Positions 50,621-59,033 are shown, counted from the stretch's first letter. The stretch: 64,000 nt of DNA from an uncultured Lachnospiraceae bacterium (GCA_910587305.1 CAJUKV010000014.1:17371-81370); one strand, 5' to 3'. Made by a program: numbers and translations. The notes: generated from the sequence alone by a model not told the origin.

Positions 50621-52297
50621 ATGATGAGTGAGGAGCCTACAGGAGAGACATTTGAAAAAGCAATATCAAAAACAGCAATATTAAAAACAATAATATCAAA
50701 AGTCACAAAAAAGAGAATGATTATTATTTTTACCTTCATTATTATTCTGTGCGCTGTAGTTACAGCCGGGTTTTGTGAATATAACAGTGTTTACCATGCG
50801 CGTACCATAGAAGCGGGAATGGGTTTTAGCGCAAAAGATTTCCAGAAGGATAGAAATAGCAGCGGTTACTTTACGACCGACAGCGATATTGTTGACGAGT
50901 CAGTACCGGGTGAATATATCATGCGGCTTAGAAAAGGCTGGTTTGTACATAAAGTGAAGGTTGAGGTAGTAGATACAATACCGCCATCGGGTGTTCCTAA
51001 ATCGGTCAGTCTGGAAATCAATAAAAGTTGTGATGCGGCTGAATTTGTAGAAAGAATTGAGGATGCAACAGCGGTGGAAGTGTCCTACCTGGAAGAACCG
51101 GATTTTTCCAGAGGAGGAAAACAGGAAGTAAAACTTCTTTTGACGGATGCAGGAGGAAATACAGCAGAGCTTACCTCAGAGATGTTCATATCACAGGTGG
51201 TAGAAGAATTGTATGTAGAGGCAGGCAGCGGTATGCCAAAGCTCTCTGATTTTGTGATAGAGGGAGAAAAAGCGGGATTTAAAACGGCAATGAGCACAAT
51301 CAATTATGACAGGCCGGCAGAGCGGACAGTGGAAGTTTTAGTAGACGGGCTTATGTATAAAACGCATATGCATATTGTGGATACAACTCCGCCAAAGGCC
51401 AGATTACAGAATATTTCCAGCTTTACTACGATTCCCAGAAAGCCGGAGGATTTTATTGTATCAATAAATGATGTAACAGAAGTGGGAGTGTCTTTTGTAA
51501 AAGAGCCTGATTTGACATTTGTGGGAGAACAGGAAATACAGATTCGTTTGGTAGATGAGGGAGAAAATGAAGTAATTGAGACAGCCCGTCTGACACTTCG
51601 GGAGGATACGGAACCTCCGGTTATTACAGGAGCGGAGGCTTTGAATGTATTTATAGGAAATACAGTGTCTTATAAAAAAAATATTGTTGTAGAGGATAAT
51701 TGTCCGGAAGGCCTTGAGCTCACGGTTGATAACAGCGCTGTAGATTTGACACAGGCAGGTGAATATCCTGTTATCTATACTGCTACTGATTATGCAGGTA
51801 ACAGTTCAAGCGTTACGGTGACAATAACAGTACGCCCACAGGTTTATGATCCAAATGAAGTAAATGCTATGGCGGATGCCGTACTTGCCAATATTCTGAC
51901 AGATGGAATGTCTCCTATGGAAAGAGCGCAGGCAATTTTTAATTATGTGACAAAACATATTACCTATATCAGCGATTCCGATAAAAGTAATCCGGTAAAG
52001 GCGGCATATGAGGGGCTTAATGATAGAAAAGGCGACTGTTATGTGTATGCATCGACTGCGAAGGTACTGTTGACAAGAGCAGGTATCACAAACATGGATA
52101 TTGCCAAAATTCCTGCTAAGACATTACATTACTGGAATCTGGTTGATTTGGGGGAGGGCTGGTTTCATTTTGATACGACTCCAAGAAAAGATCATCCGAC
52201 TATTTTTATGTGGACAGATGCACAATTAATGGATTATTCGGCCAAGCATCATAATTCGCATAATTATGACCATGACAGTTATCCGACAGTAAATTGA
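50621..52297 (+). CDS. membrane-anchored Ig-like/transglutaminase-like protein
   Basis: A 558-residue surface protein. It has a cytoplasmic tail (1-31), a membrane helix (33-51), then three Ig/HYR-like beta-sandwich repeats. These are marked by DTIPPSG, DTTPPKA and DTEPPVI, the last ending in ATDYAGNSSSVTVTITV. A C-terminal transglutaminase-like domain (about 410-540) carries Cys473 (KGDCYVYAS), His503 (TLHYWNLV) and Asp518 (HFDTTP). This domain family is common in Lachnospiraceae surface proteins and may crosslink or cleave peptides in the wall. A 123-base gap precedes it, so a separate promoter is possible. The ribosome site is weak (GAAAG). Confidence 0.8.
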   Translation: MMSEEPTGETFEKAISKTAILKTIISKVTKKRMIIIFTFIIILCAVVTAGFCEYNSVYHARTIEAGMGFSAKDFQKDRNSSGYFTTDSDIVDESVPGEYIMRLRKGWFVHKVKVEVVDTIPPSGVPKSVSLEINKSCDAAEFVERIEDATAVEVSYLEEPDFSRGGKQEVKLLLTDAGGNTAELTSEMFISQVVEELYVEAGSGMPKLSDFVIEGEKAGFKTAMSTINYDRPAERTVEVLVDGLMYKTHMHIVDTTPPKARLQNISSFTTIPRKPEDFIVSINDVTEVGVSFVKEPDLTFVGEQEIQIRLVDEGENEVIETARLTLREDTEPPVITGAEALNVFIGNTVSYKKNIVVEDNCPEGLELTVDNSAVDLTQAGEYPVIYTATDYAGNSSSVTVTITVRPQVYDPNEVNAMADAVLANILTDGMSPMERAQAIFNYVTKHITYISDSDKSNPVKAAYEGLNDRKGDCYVYASTAKVLLTRAGITNMDIAKIPAKTLHYWNLVDLGEGWFHFDTTPRKDHPTIFMWTDAQLMDYSAKHHNSHNYDHDSYPTVN

Positions 52298-52298
52298 T

Positions 52299-52348
52299 AT
52301 TTGCGCCAATGCACAATTAGCGGGTTGTTGGAAATATAGAGGATTAAA
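52299..52348 (+). repeat. leader repeat carrying the ribosome binding site, copy 3 (diverged)
   Basis: TTTGCGCC...GCGGGTTGTTGG, then AAATATAGAGGATTAAA, before the racemase ATG. It aligns with the leaders at 11548-11603 (minus) and 38859-38913, with shared CGGG-TTGG and GAGGATTA blocks at the same distance from the start codon. Confidence 0.4.
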
Positions 52349-53062
52349 ATGAAAAAATTAGGAATTATTGGTGGCCTTGGACCCATGGCAACAGCGTATT
52401 TTTTAGAGCTTATAACACAAATGAGTGATGCAATTACTGATCAGGAGCATATGGAAATTTATGTGATAAGTAAACCTTCCATACCGGACAGAACGAATTA
52501 CATATTAGGTCGTAGCAGCCAATCTCCTGTGGTAGAAATGTCTGCGACCGGGGCAGAACTTAAATCATTGGGAGCGGAGCTTTTGGCAATGCCGTGTGTG
52601 ACAGGCCATTATTTTTATCAGGAAGTTGAAAGGAATGTCGGACTCCCTATGATAAACGCAGTGAAAGAAACAGTAGATTATCTTTGGGATAGAAATATCA
52701 AACGGGCTGGCATTTTGGCAACGGAGGGAACAATTAAAAGCGGGCTTTTTCAATGCCTTATGGAAGAAAAGAAAATGAAATGTATCGTACCTGATGAAGC
52801 TGAGCAGAAAAAGTTGATGGTCATTATTTATAAAGATCTCAAGGCGGGTAAAAGGGTTCATTTGGATAACTTTAAAATAATAGCAAAGAAGCTCAGGCAG
52901 CAGGGGGCGGAGGTTATTTTGCTGGCTTGTACAGAATTATCGCTGCTTAAAAGAGATTATCAGCTTGGGAAAGGATATCTGGATGTGATGGAGGTACTGG
53001 CTGCAAAGGCAGTGGATATTTGTAATCAACTAAAACCGGAATACAGAGAGCTTATTACATGA
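52349..53062 (+). CDS. aspartate/glutamate racemase family protein
   Basis: A 237-residue cofactor-independent racemase. The N-terminal MKKLGIIGGLGPMATAYF and the two catalytic cysteines, Cys83 in LLAMPCVTGHYF and Cys194 in LLACTELSLL, define the Asp/Glu/hydantoin superfamily. RacD-type enzymes make D-Asp or D-Glu. The first catalytic block usually reads M/I-P-C-N-T-A-H. Here Asn is Val and Ala is Gly, so substrate preference may differ from textbook aspartate racemase. Position between the asparagine synthetase and the adenylation enzyme suggests it provides the D-amino acid for the carrier protein. Confidence 0.85.
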   Translation: MKKLGIIGGLGPMATAYFLELITQMSDAITDQEHMEIYVISKPSIPDRTNYILGRSSQSPVVEMSATGAELKSLGAELLAMPCVTGHYFYQEVERNVGLPMINAVKETVDYLWDRNIKRAGILATEGTIKSGLFQCLMEEKKMKCIVPDEAEQKKLMVIIYKDLKAGKRVHLDNFKIIAKKLRQQGAEVILLACTELSLLKRDYQLGKGYLDVMEVLAAKAVDICNQLKPEYRELIT

Positions 53063-53107
53063 TAGAAACATTTGAGATTATGAAATATTAATAAGAAAGG
53101 TCAGACA

Positions 53108-53134
53108 AAGCTTACGGTATGCGGAGGTATAAGG
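53108..53134 (+). repeat. half-copy of the 5138-5178 hairpin/ribosome-site segment
   Basis: AAAGCTTACGGTATGCGGAG-GTATAAGG precedes ATG 53135 and matches AAAGCTTGCGGTATGCAGGG-GGATAAAA before ATG 5176. Only the right arm of the original hairpin is present here. Confidence 0.45.
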
Positions 53135-54637
53135 ATGCAGAATAATGTACTGGATTATTTGAAAGATACAGTTTTAAAAAAGCCTGATAAAAGTGCGTTT
53201 TCTGATGGAACCGATTCACTTTCTTTTCTTGAGGTTTACAGTCAGAGCAGGGCGGTTGGCACATGGCTTTATAAGAAGGATATTTATAAAAAACCGGTTG
53301 TAGTTTTTATGAATAAACATCCGAAAACAGTGACGGCCTTTTTGGGAGTGATAACAGGGGGATGCTTCTATATTCCGGTGGATTTGGAAATGCCGGCCAT
53401 GCGGATAGAATTGATTATACAGAATGTAGATGCAAAGGTAATGATTTGTGACAACAATACGGCTGCTGCTGCGGCAGAATTAAATTTTTCCGGTGAGATT
53501 GTGCTCTATGATGATTTATGTGAGACGACAGTTGAGGATGAGTCGCTAAAACAGATTCACGATAAAGCGCTTGATACGGATTTAATTTATGTCGTGTTCA
53601 CATCCGGTTCAACCGGCATACCCAAAGGTGTGACAGGCTGCCACAGGAGTGCGATTGATTATACGGAACAGCTTTCAGAGATATTGAGATTTGGTGAAGA
53701 TACGATATTTGGAAATCAGGCACCGCTGTATTTTGATGCCTGTATGAAAGAAATTTATCCGACACTGAAATTTGGAGCGACCACCTACCTGATTCCCAGG
53801 AATTTATTTCTTTTTCCAGTAAAGCTGGTAGAATTTTTAAATCAATACCAAATCAACACTCTGTGCTGGGTAGTTTCAGCGTTGACGATGATATCTGCAT
53901 TTGGAGCATTTGAAAATCTTGTGCCGGAATATTTGCGGACAGTCGCCTTTGTAGGAGAGGTATTTCCGGTCAGACAATTTAACAGATGGAAAAAGGCTCT
54001 GCCAGAGGTCGATTATGTCAATCTTTACGGACCCACAGAAGGGACAGGAGTCTGTTGCTATTATCGCGTGGACCGGGAGTTTGCAGCAGGAGAAGTACTG
54101 CCGGTTGGCAGATCGTTTAAAAATACGGAGATTCTCCTGTTAAACGACAGGAATGAAAGAGCGGCGGATGGCGAAGAAGGCGAAATATGTATCCGCGGCA
54201 CTTGTCTTTCTCATGGATATTATAATGACAGAGAGAGAACGAAGAAAGCTTTTGTTCAGAATCCTCTAAATCAAATGTATCCTGAAATGATATACAGAAC
54301 AGGAGATATTGGACGTTATAATGATAGAGGAGAACTGGTATTTGTTTCAAGGAAGGATTTCCAGATTAAGCATATGGGACACCGAATTGAACTGGAGGAA
54401 ATAGAGGTTTATGTGAACGCTATTGAAGATGTTGATATGGCAGGGTGTATTTTTGATAATAAAAAGAAAAAAATAATGCTTTATTATGTGGGGAAAATTT
54501 CAGAGAAGGATTTAACAATAACGATTAAAAACAAGGTGCCGAGATATATGGTTCCTAATGCTGTTTATAAAATAGAAGGAATGCCTTTTACTCCTAATGG
54601 GAAAGTGGATAGGAAAGCATTGGAGAAAATAAACTGA
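53135..54637 (+). CDS. stand-alone amino acid adenylation enzyme (DltA-like)
   Basis: A 500-residue AMP-binding enzyme with all core motifs: VFTSGSTGIPKG (A3), FDACMKEIYP (A4), LYGPTEGTG (A5), YRTGDIGRYN (A7), RKDFQIKHMGHRIEL (A8) and the catalytic Lys in TPNGKVDRKAL (A10). It has no carrier domain of its own, so it should load the carrier protein at 45519. Lining residues read by eye are D201, A202, K205, C244, A271, V273, L297, G305, V306. They differ from the D-Ala ligase pattern, and the D-A-K start resembles one glutamate-type NRPS code. D-Ala is therefore unlikely and an acidic amino acid plausible. Confidence 0.85.
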   Translation: MQNNVLDYLKDTVLKKPDKSAFSDGTDSLSFLEVYSQSRAVGTWLYKKDIYKKPVVVFMNKHPKTVTAFLGVITGGCFYIPVDLEMPAMRIELIIQNVDAKVMICDNNTAAAAAELNFSGEIVLYDDLCETTVEDESLKQIHDKALDTDLIYVVFTSGSTGIPKGVTGCHRSAIDYTEQLSEILRFGEDTIFGNQAPLYFDACMKEIYPTLKFGATTYLIPRNLFLFPVKLVEFLNQYQINTLCWVVSALTMISAFGAFENLVPEYLRTVAFVGEVFPVRQFNRWKKALPEVDYVNLYGPTEGTGVCCYYRVDREFAAGEVLPVGRSFKNTEILLLNDRNERAADGEEGEICIRGTCLSHGYYNDRERTKKAFVQNPLNQMYPEMIYRTGDIGRYNDRGELVFVSRKDFQIKHMGHRIELEEIEVYVNAIEDVDMAGCIFDNKKKKIMLYYVGKISEKDLTITIKNKVPRYMVPNAVYKIEGMPFTPNGKVDRKALEKIN

Positions 54638-54685
54638 GAAAATATGATATTTAGCTGGCGATTATTTATGTTTGGAGGAAAACAA

Positions 54686-56332
54686 ATGAAAAAGTTTGAG
54701 CATAAGAAGAACATGATTTTAGGAAGTATTATAATTGCAGTCATAGTAATATTGACTATAGCATTCATGCAGGTAAATTCAAATGAAAATAAGATTAATA
54801 GACTGTTGGATTTGGGGCAGAAGTATTTGGAAGATTCGGAATATGAAGAGGCTGTAACGGTATTTGACCAGGTAATAGCGATTGAGCCCAAATGCGAACA
54901 GGCTTATATGGGAAAGGCTCAAGCACAATATTCATTAGGAGAATATGAGGATGCTATAGATACTTTAACAGTGGGGATAAGTATGGTGAATGACAGTACT
55001 GCACTGGAGGAATTTTTGCAGAAAATATTAGATGAACTATCAGAAGGGAATGAGCAGGAAGAAGAAACTGTTTCTGTGGAGGCGGAAGAAGCCGGAGAGG
55101 AATCGGCTCCTTTGTTGTTAAATTATACAAGTATCACTCGCAGCATAAATACGGAAGAACCTGTGATACAGCTGGAAGTGATAGGAGGCAGTCCGGAAGA
55201 AAAGTATACTTGGGAAAGCACCAATCAGGAATGTGCTTCGGTGTCGGAAACAGGTACCGTAACCTGTTTGCCGACAGCAGGATATAGCAGCATAATTGTT
55301 AAAGGATCGAAAGGAAGGCAGGATAAATGTTTGGTACATATTTTTGATTCAAGTCAGTCAAATGAGAATGAGAGTAAAACAGTAAGGATTCCTATGGAGG
55401 ATAGGGAAGAAGAATATTTTCAAATTTCTCTTTTTGAAGAAGAAGGACATGAAAAGGCAAAAGTTGTAAACCCTTTCCTGCCAAATTATGTTTACTATTC
55501 CGGAGACATTATTATTCCGAATCAGTTAAATTATAATGGGGAGGAAATTCAAATTACAGGAATATCAGGAAGTGCGTTTGCCTGGTGTAATACGATGAAA
55601 AGTATTTCTATTCCGGAGTCTGTAGAAAACCCGGCGAATAATGAACATCCTGGGAGTCCTTTTATTCACTGCTTAGAATTAGAGAAAATAAATGTGGACG
55701 AAAATAATGCATTTTTGAAATCAGTAGATGGCGTACTTTATTCTAAGGATGGAAAAGAATTAATATCCTATCCGGCTGCAAGAAGTGGAAATAGTTATAC
55801 GATACCTAAAGAGGTTGAAAAAGTATGGGGAGGCGCATTTACAGGCTGCAAAAATCTGGAAGAAATACAGGTGGAAGATGGAAACAAAAACTACGAGTCG
55901 ATAGACGGCGTGCTTGTGCATAAGGGGTGGGAATGGGCTATAGAAGCGTATCCTATTGGAAAGAAAGCCTCCCGCTATGTAATACCGGAAAATATAACAG
56001 CTATTTATGGAGACGCCTTTTACATGAGTGAACTGGAAGAGGTAAACTTTGGGAATGTTGGAATTATTAGTTCCGAATGTTTTGGACAGTGCAGTAAATT
56101 AAAAAAAATTGAAGGAGGACCTGCAACCCAATCAATAGCTATTTCTATGAAACAATTAAATTCTAGTGAGGGAATAGCAATTGTCGGAATTGGGACAATG
56201 GAAAACTTAGAGTATTTAAGCTTAACTATATTTGAAGGCTGTAATGTAGATGACATTATAGATACTGAAGAAGTAAAAAAATTAGAAAAATTAGAAACAT
56301 ACGAGGTGAATGTGGAAAGAAAGGGCTCGTGA
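54686..56332 (+). CDS. TM-TPR protein with Ig-like and BspA-type leucine-rich repeats (paralogue 2 of 3)
   Basis: A 548-residue surface protein with a membrane helix (10-29) and a TPR unit (about 38-112) beginning INRLLDLGQKYLEDSEYEEA. An acidic linker follows, then a Big-2-like Ig domain (about 140-215; LNYTSITRSINTEEPVIQLE, VSETGTVTC) and BspA/LRR_5-type repeats (about 270-500). The LRR region includes DGVLYSKDGKELISYP and SYTIPKEVEKVWGGAFTGC. BspA repeats usually bind other surface or host proteins. It is strikingly similar in order to the protein at 59034. ATG 54686 follows TTGGAGGAAAACAA. Confidence 0.8.
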   Translation: MKKFEHKKNMILGSIIIAVIVILTIAFMQVNSNENKINRLLDLGQKYLEDSEYEEAVTVFDQVIAIEPKCEQAYMGKAQAQYSLGEYEDAIDTLTVGISMVNDSTALEEFLQKILDELSEGNEQEEETVSVEAEEAGEESAPLLLNYTSITRSINTEEPVIQLEVIGGSPEEKYTWESTNQECASVSETGTVTCLPTAGYSSIIVKGSKGRQDKCLVHIFDSSQSNENESKTVRIPMEDREEEYFQISLFEEEGHEKAKVVNPFLPNYVYYSGDIIIPNQLNYNGEEIQITGISGSAFAWCNTMKSISIPESVENPANNEHPGSPFIHCLELEKINVDENNAFLKSVDGVLYSKDGKELISYPAARSGNSYTIPKEVEKVWGGAFTGCKNLEEIQVEDGNKNYESIDGVLVHKGWEWAIEAYPIGKKASRYVIPENITAIYGDAFYMSELEEVNFGNVGIISSECFGQCSKLKKIEGGPATQSIAISMKQLNSSEGIAIVGIGTMENLEYLSLTIFEGCNVDDIIDTEEVKKLEKLETYEVNVERKGS

Positions 56333-56466
56333 ATTGTTGGCAAAAGGGGACAAAAACGTGATTATATAGATATAAAGGGCAACAAGAAAACGGGCTGTGG
56401 TTATACGGTCAGATAGATTAGGTATGATTTTTAATTCAGAGTGTAAAGTATAATTAGTATGTGGTT

Positions 56467-58209
56467 ATGTTAGACAGATTGAAAGAAAATGTGAATAACA
56501 AAAGTATATTTGTTCATAGAAAAAAAATAAACAACACGATATTGCATAGATATTTATGGCTTGCGATGTACTTGCTAATCTTACTGGATATGGGTGGGTT
56601 AAAGCCTCATACCGTTTATTTTATGTGCTTTATGTCGTTGTTATATATACTCTATATCTTTAGAAAATCAGGCTACCTGTTTTTAGATTGCGAGCAGTGC
56701 TTTGCCTGTAAATGTCTGATCGTGTTTGGAGGAATTTTATCTGTCTTTGTAGGAATAGATAGAGGGGAAAGTGTATTTGGGCTCATTCGATTAAGTACAA
56801 TATTGATTGCAGGGATTGCGATTCATCAGCTAGGAGAAGATGATAAAAATTTTTTTCTTAGAAAAATTCCTATATTAGGAATGATGCTTATTGCAGGATG
56901 TATTTTTCATAGATTTACTTTTTTTAAAGGATGGATTTCGGCCGGAGGAAGGCTTAACGGAGCTTTTGAATACTCTAACACACTGGCTTTATTTTTACTT
57001 CTCGGGATTATTTCGGCGGAGCACCTTTACAGGAAAGAGAAAAGGGCAATACAGCTCATTTTAGTAATAGGGATACTTGGCACGGGAAGCCGTACAGTTT
57101 TTTCGGTGTTATGTGGATATTTGTTTTTCTATTTTATTAAGTACAAAGGAAAAAATAAATATATTTTACTGGCTTTTTTAATTGTAATTGGCTCAGTCTG
57201 TCTTATTACTGTTTTAGGTGTAAATTTGTATGGTATAAATAGGTTTTTAAAAATAAATATTCATGCCAGTACTTTTCAGGGAAGATTGCTTTACTGGGAG
57301 GATGCGGTAAGAATGCTGGCAAAGCGTCCGGCGGGCTTGGGGTACATGGGTTATTTTTATTTTCAACAGTCGGAACAGACGGGTGTATACAGCGTAAGGT
57401 TTGTACATAACGAATGGCTTCAATGGCTGCTGGATTACGGAATATTGTCAGGAATTAGCTTGTTTATATACCTATACCTGAAATGTAGACAAAGCCCAAT
57501 GTCTGTGCCGGATAAAGAACTGTTATGTGTAATAGGTGTCTGTAGTTTTTTTGATTTCCATCTTCAATTTTTTGCTATCGTATTTATTGTTTTATTGTTA
57601 ATTCCGAAAGGAGATATGATTTGGAGAAGTAAGTGGAGGAGAAAAAGAAAAGGATGGAGGCGGGGTTTACCGATTGTAACAGGATTGCTCTTTTGTTTAT
57701 GTGTAACAGTCGGGATAGCGGAATATTATGCCAATAGGGAAGACTATAGACAGGCTGTAAAATGGAATCCTTTTTCTGCGCAGTATAAACAAGAGTATTT
57801 ATTACAGTCGGAGGATTTGGATACAGCAAATATTTATGCAGATAAGCTGTTAAGAGAAAATCAATATTTATATGCAGCTTACATGATTAAATCTAATGCA
57901 GCAGCTAAAAATGGACATTTGCATGATTTTATTACAAACAGGCGTCAGGTTTTAAAACTTAGAAAATATAAAATAAGTGAGTATGAAGATTATTTTAAAA
58001 TTTTGTTCAACTGGTATTTAGACGCATCTGAACAAAAGAATGTGGCGGAGATGGAGGAATGCCTTGCCGCAATGGAAGAAATTCCTGCATTAATAATGAA
58101 GGTAAAGAAAGAAACAAGTTTTCGTGCATATTGTATACAGGAAAAACCTGATTTGTCATTTGATCAGGAGTATATTTGTTTAATGAGAGCATTATCAGGA
58201 ACTCGTTAA
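56467..58209 (+). CDS. O-antigen ligase/polymerase-like membrane protein with TPR-like tail
   Basis: A 580-residue protein with about eleven membrane helices and the Wzy_C/RfaL signature. GGRLNGAFEYSNTLALFLLLG and the large outer loop TFQGRLLYWEDAVRMLAKRP then AGLGYMGYF...RFVHNEWLQW carry the conserved Arg and His-Asn. The tail after the last helix (about 420-580) is helical and TPR-like. Such enzymes ligate or polymerise lipid-linked glycans, or transfer them to proteins. Here it may attach a glycan to the surface structure modified by the MBOAT set, which is inference. ATG 56467 is chosen over GTG 56461; neither has a good ribosome site. Confidence 0.75.
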   Translation: MLDRLKENVNNKSIFVHRKKINNTILHRYLWLAMYLLILLDMGGLKPHTVYFMCFMSLLYILYIFRKSGYLFLDCEQCFACKCLIVFGGILSVFVGIDRGESVFGLIRLSTILIAGIAIHQLGEDDKNFFLRKIPILGMMLIAGCIFHRFTFFKGWISAGGRLNGAFEYSNTLALFLLLGIISAEHLYRKEKRAIQLILVIGILGTGSRTVFSVLCGYLFFYFIKYKGKNKYILLAFLIVIGSVCLITVLGVNLYGINRFLKINIHASTFQGRLLYWEDAVRMLAKRPAGLGYMGYFYFQQSEQTGVYSVRFVHNEWLQWLLDYGILSGISLFIYLYLKCRQSPMSVPDKELLCVIGVCSFFDFHLQFFAIVFIVLLLIPKGDMIWRSKWRRKRKGWRRGLPIVTGLLFCLCVTVGIAEYYANREDYRQAVKWNPFSAQYKQEYLLQSEDLDTANIYADKLLRENQYLYAAYMIKSNAAAKNGHLHDFITNRRQVLKLRKYKISEYEDYFKILFNWYLDASEQKNVAEMEECLAAMEEIPALIMKVKKETSFRAYCIQEKPDLSFDQEYICLMRALSGTR

Positions 58210-58235
58210 ATTAATGGAAAAGGAATGGAGAAATT

Positions 58236-58616
58236 ATGAAATTTGAACAGGTTTGTCAATCACTTTATGCTTTTTTTTCACAAAATCGTATCATCAGGGC
58301 AATTCTGCCATATGCAGCGCCTCTTATGTTTTTATTAGAAGGTATACACTTTGTGGGTATGTTCATTTGGCTGGGGAGCGCTGTTAATATAATTAGTTAT
58401 TTAGGCTTTTTCTTTATGATTCTTTTGATACTTACTCTGTGTGAATTTAAAATTGCGGCTGTTGGGCTTAGTATCTATGCCGCACAATATTTATATAATA
58501 TACTCAGCAATATTTTAACGAGCCGCAGGATGGAGTGGGGTTCTGTTATATATCTGATAATATATATATTTTTTGCATATCAGAGCTATAAAAAATCATT
58601 GCAGATTAACGAATAG
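58236..58616 (+). CDS. small polytopic membrane protein, unknown
   Basis: A 126-residue protein with four hydrophobic segments (about 20-40, 44-62, 66-90, 100-118) and short charged ends. It begins MKFEQVCQSLYAFFSQNRII. I do not recognise a family. It follows the ligase-like gene by 26 bases and precedes a zinc-ribbon gene, all in one direction. A missing accessory membrane subunit of the secretion or glycan machinery is possible, but nothing in the sequence shows it. AAGGAATGGAGAAATT precedes the ATG. Confidence 0.7.
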   Translation: MKFEQVCQSLYAFFSQNRIIRAILPYAAPLMFLLEGIHFVGMFIWLGSAVNIISYLGFFFMILLILTLCEFKIAAVGLSIYAAQYLYNILSNILTSRRMEWGSVIYLIIYIFFAYQSYKKSLQINE

Positions 58617-58643
58617 ATGGATGAAACAGGAGGCAGGAGATAA

Positions 58644-59021
58644 ATGTCAGGCAGGATGAATATAAAAGCTAAAATAAAAAATGCAGTACAGATAGTTGCT
58701 GATAATAGTTTAAAGAGGACAGAGATTATAAAATTAAATGTAGAAACCAGTAATTTGTTTCAGGAACAGCAAAAGATATTTTGCAAAATTGGAGAATATG
58801 TTACAGATCAGGGCATGCTGGGGGGAGATGAAGTCATTTCAAATTTGAAGGAGGAAATTGCTCGAATCAAGGAAAATATAGAGAAAAATCAGGAAAAAGT
58901 AAAAGAAATCCGGGGAATTAAAATCTGCTCTACTTGTAGCGTAGAAGTATCTGTAAACAAAAAAATTTGTCCCGGATGCGGAGCAAAAATTTTAGATATT
59001 AATGAGAAGAAAGATAGATAA
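58644..59021 (+). CDS. coiled-coil zinc-ribbon protein
   Basis: A 125-residue soluble protein. A helical region (about 10-92), rich in Glu/Lys with heptad-like spacing (NLKEEIARIKENIEKNQEKV), is followed by a four-Cys zinc ribbon, CSTCSVEVSVNKKICPGCGAKI. Similar short proteins with a terminal zinc ribbon are frequent next to secretion and signalling genes in Clostridia and remain uncharacterised. It lies 12 bases before the third TPR paralogue. ACAGGAGGCAGGAGATAA provides the ribosome site. Confidence 0.75.
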   Translation: MSGRMNIKAKIKNAVQIVADNSLKRTEIIKLNVETSNLFQEQQKIFCKIGEYVTDQGMLGGDEVISNLKEEIARIKENIEKNQEKVKEIRGIKICSTCSVEVSVNKKICPGCGAKILDINEKKDR

Positions 59022-59033
59022 AAAGGAAGACGA

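Noticed and set aside
53135..54637. Naming the adenylation enzyme dltA
   Set aside because: Length and motifs suit DltA, but the pocket residues and the racemase/asparagine synthetase context argue against D-alanine.
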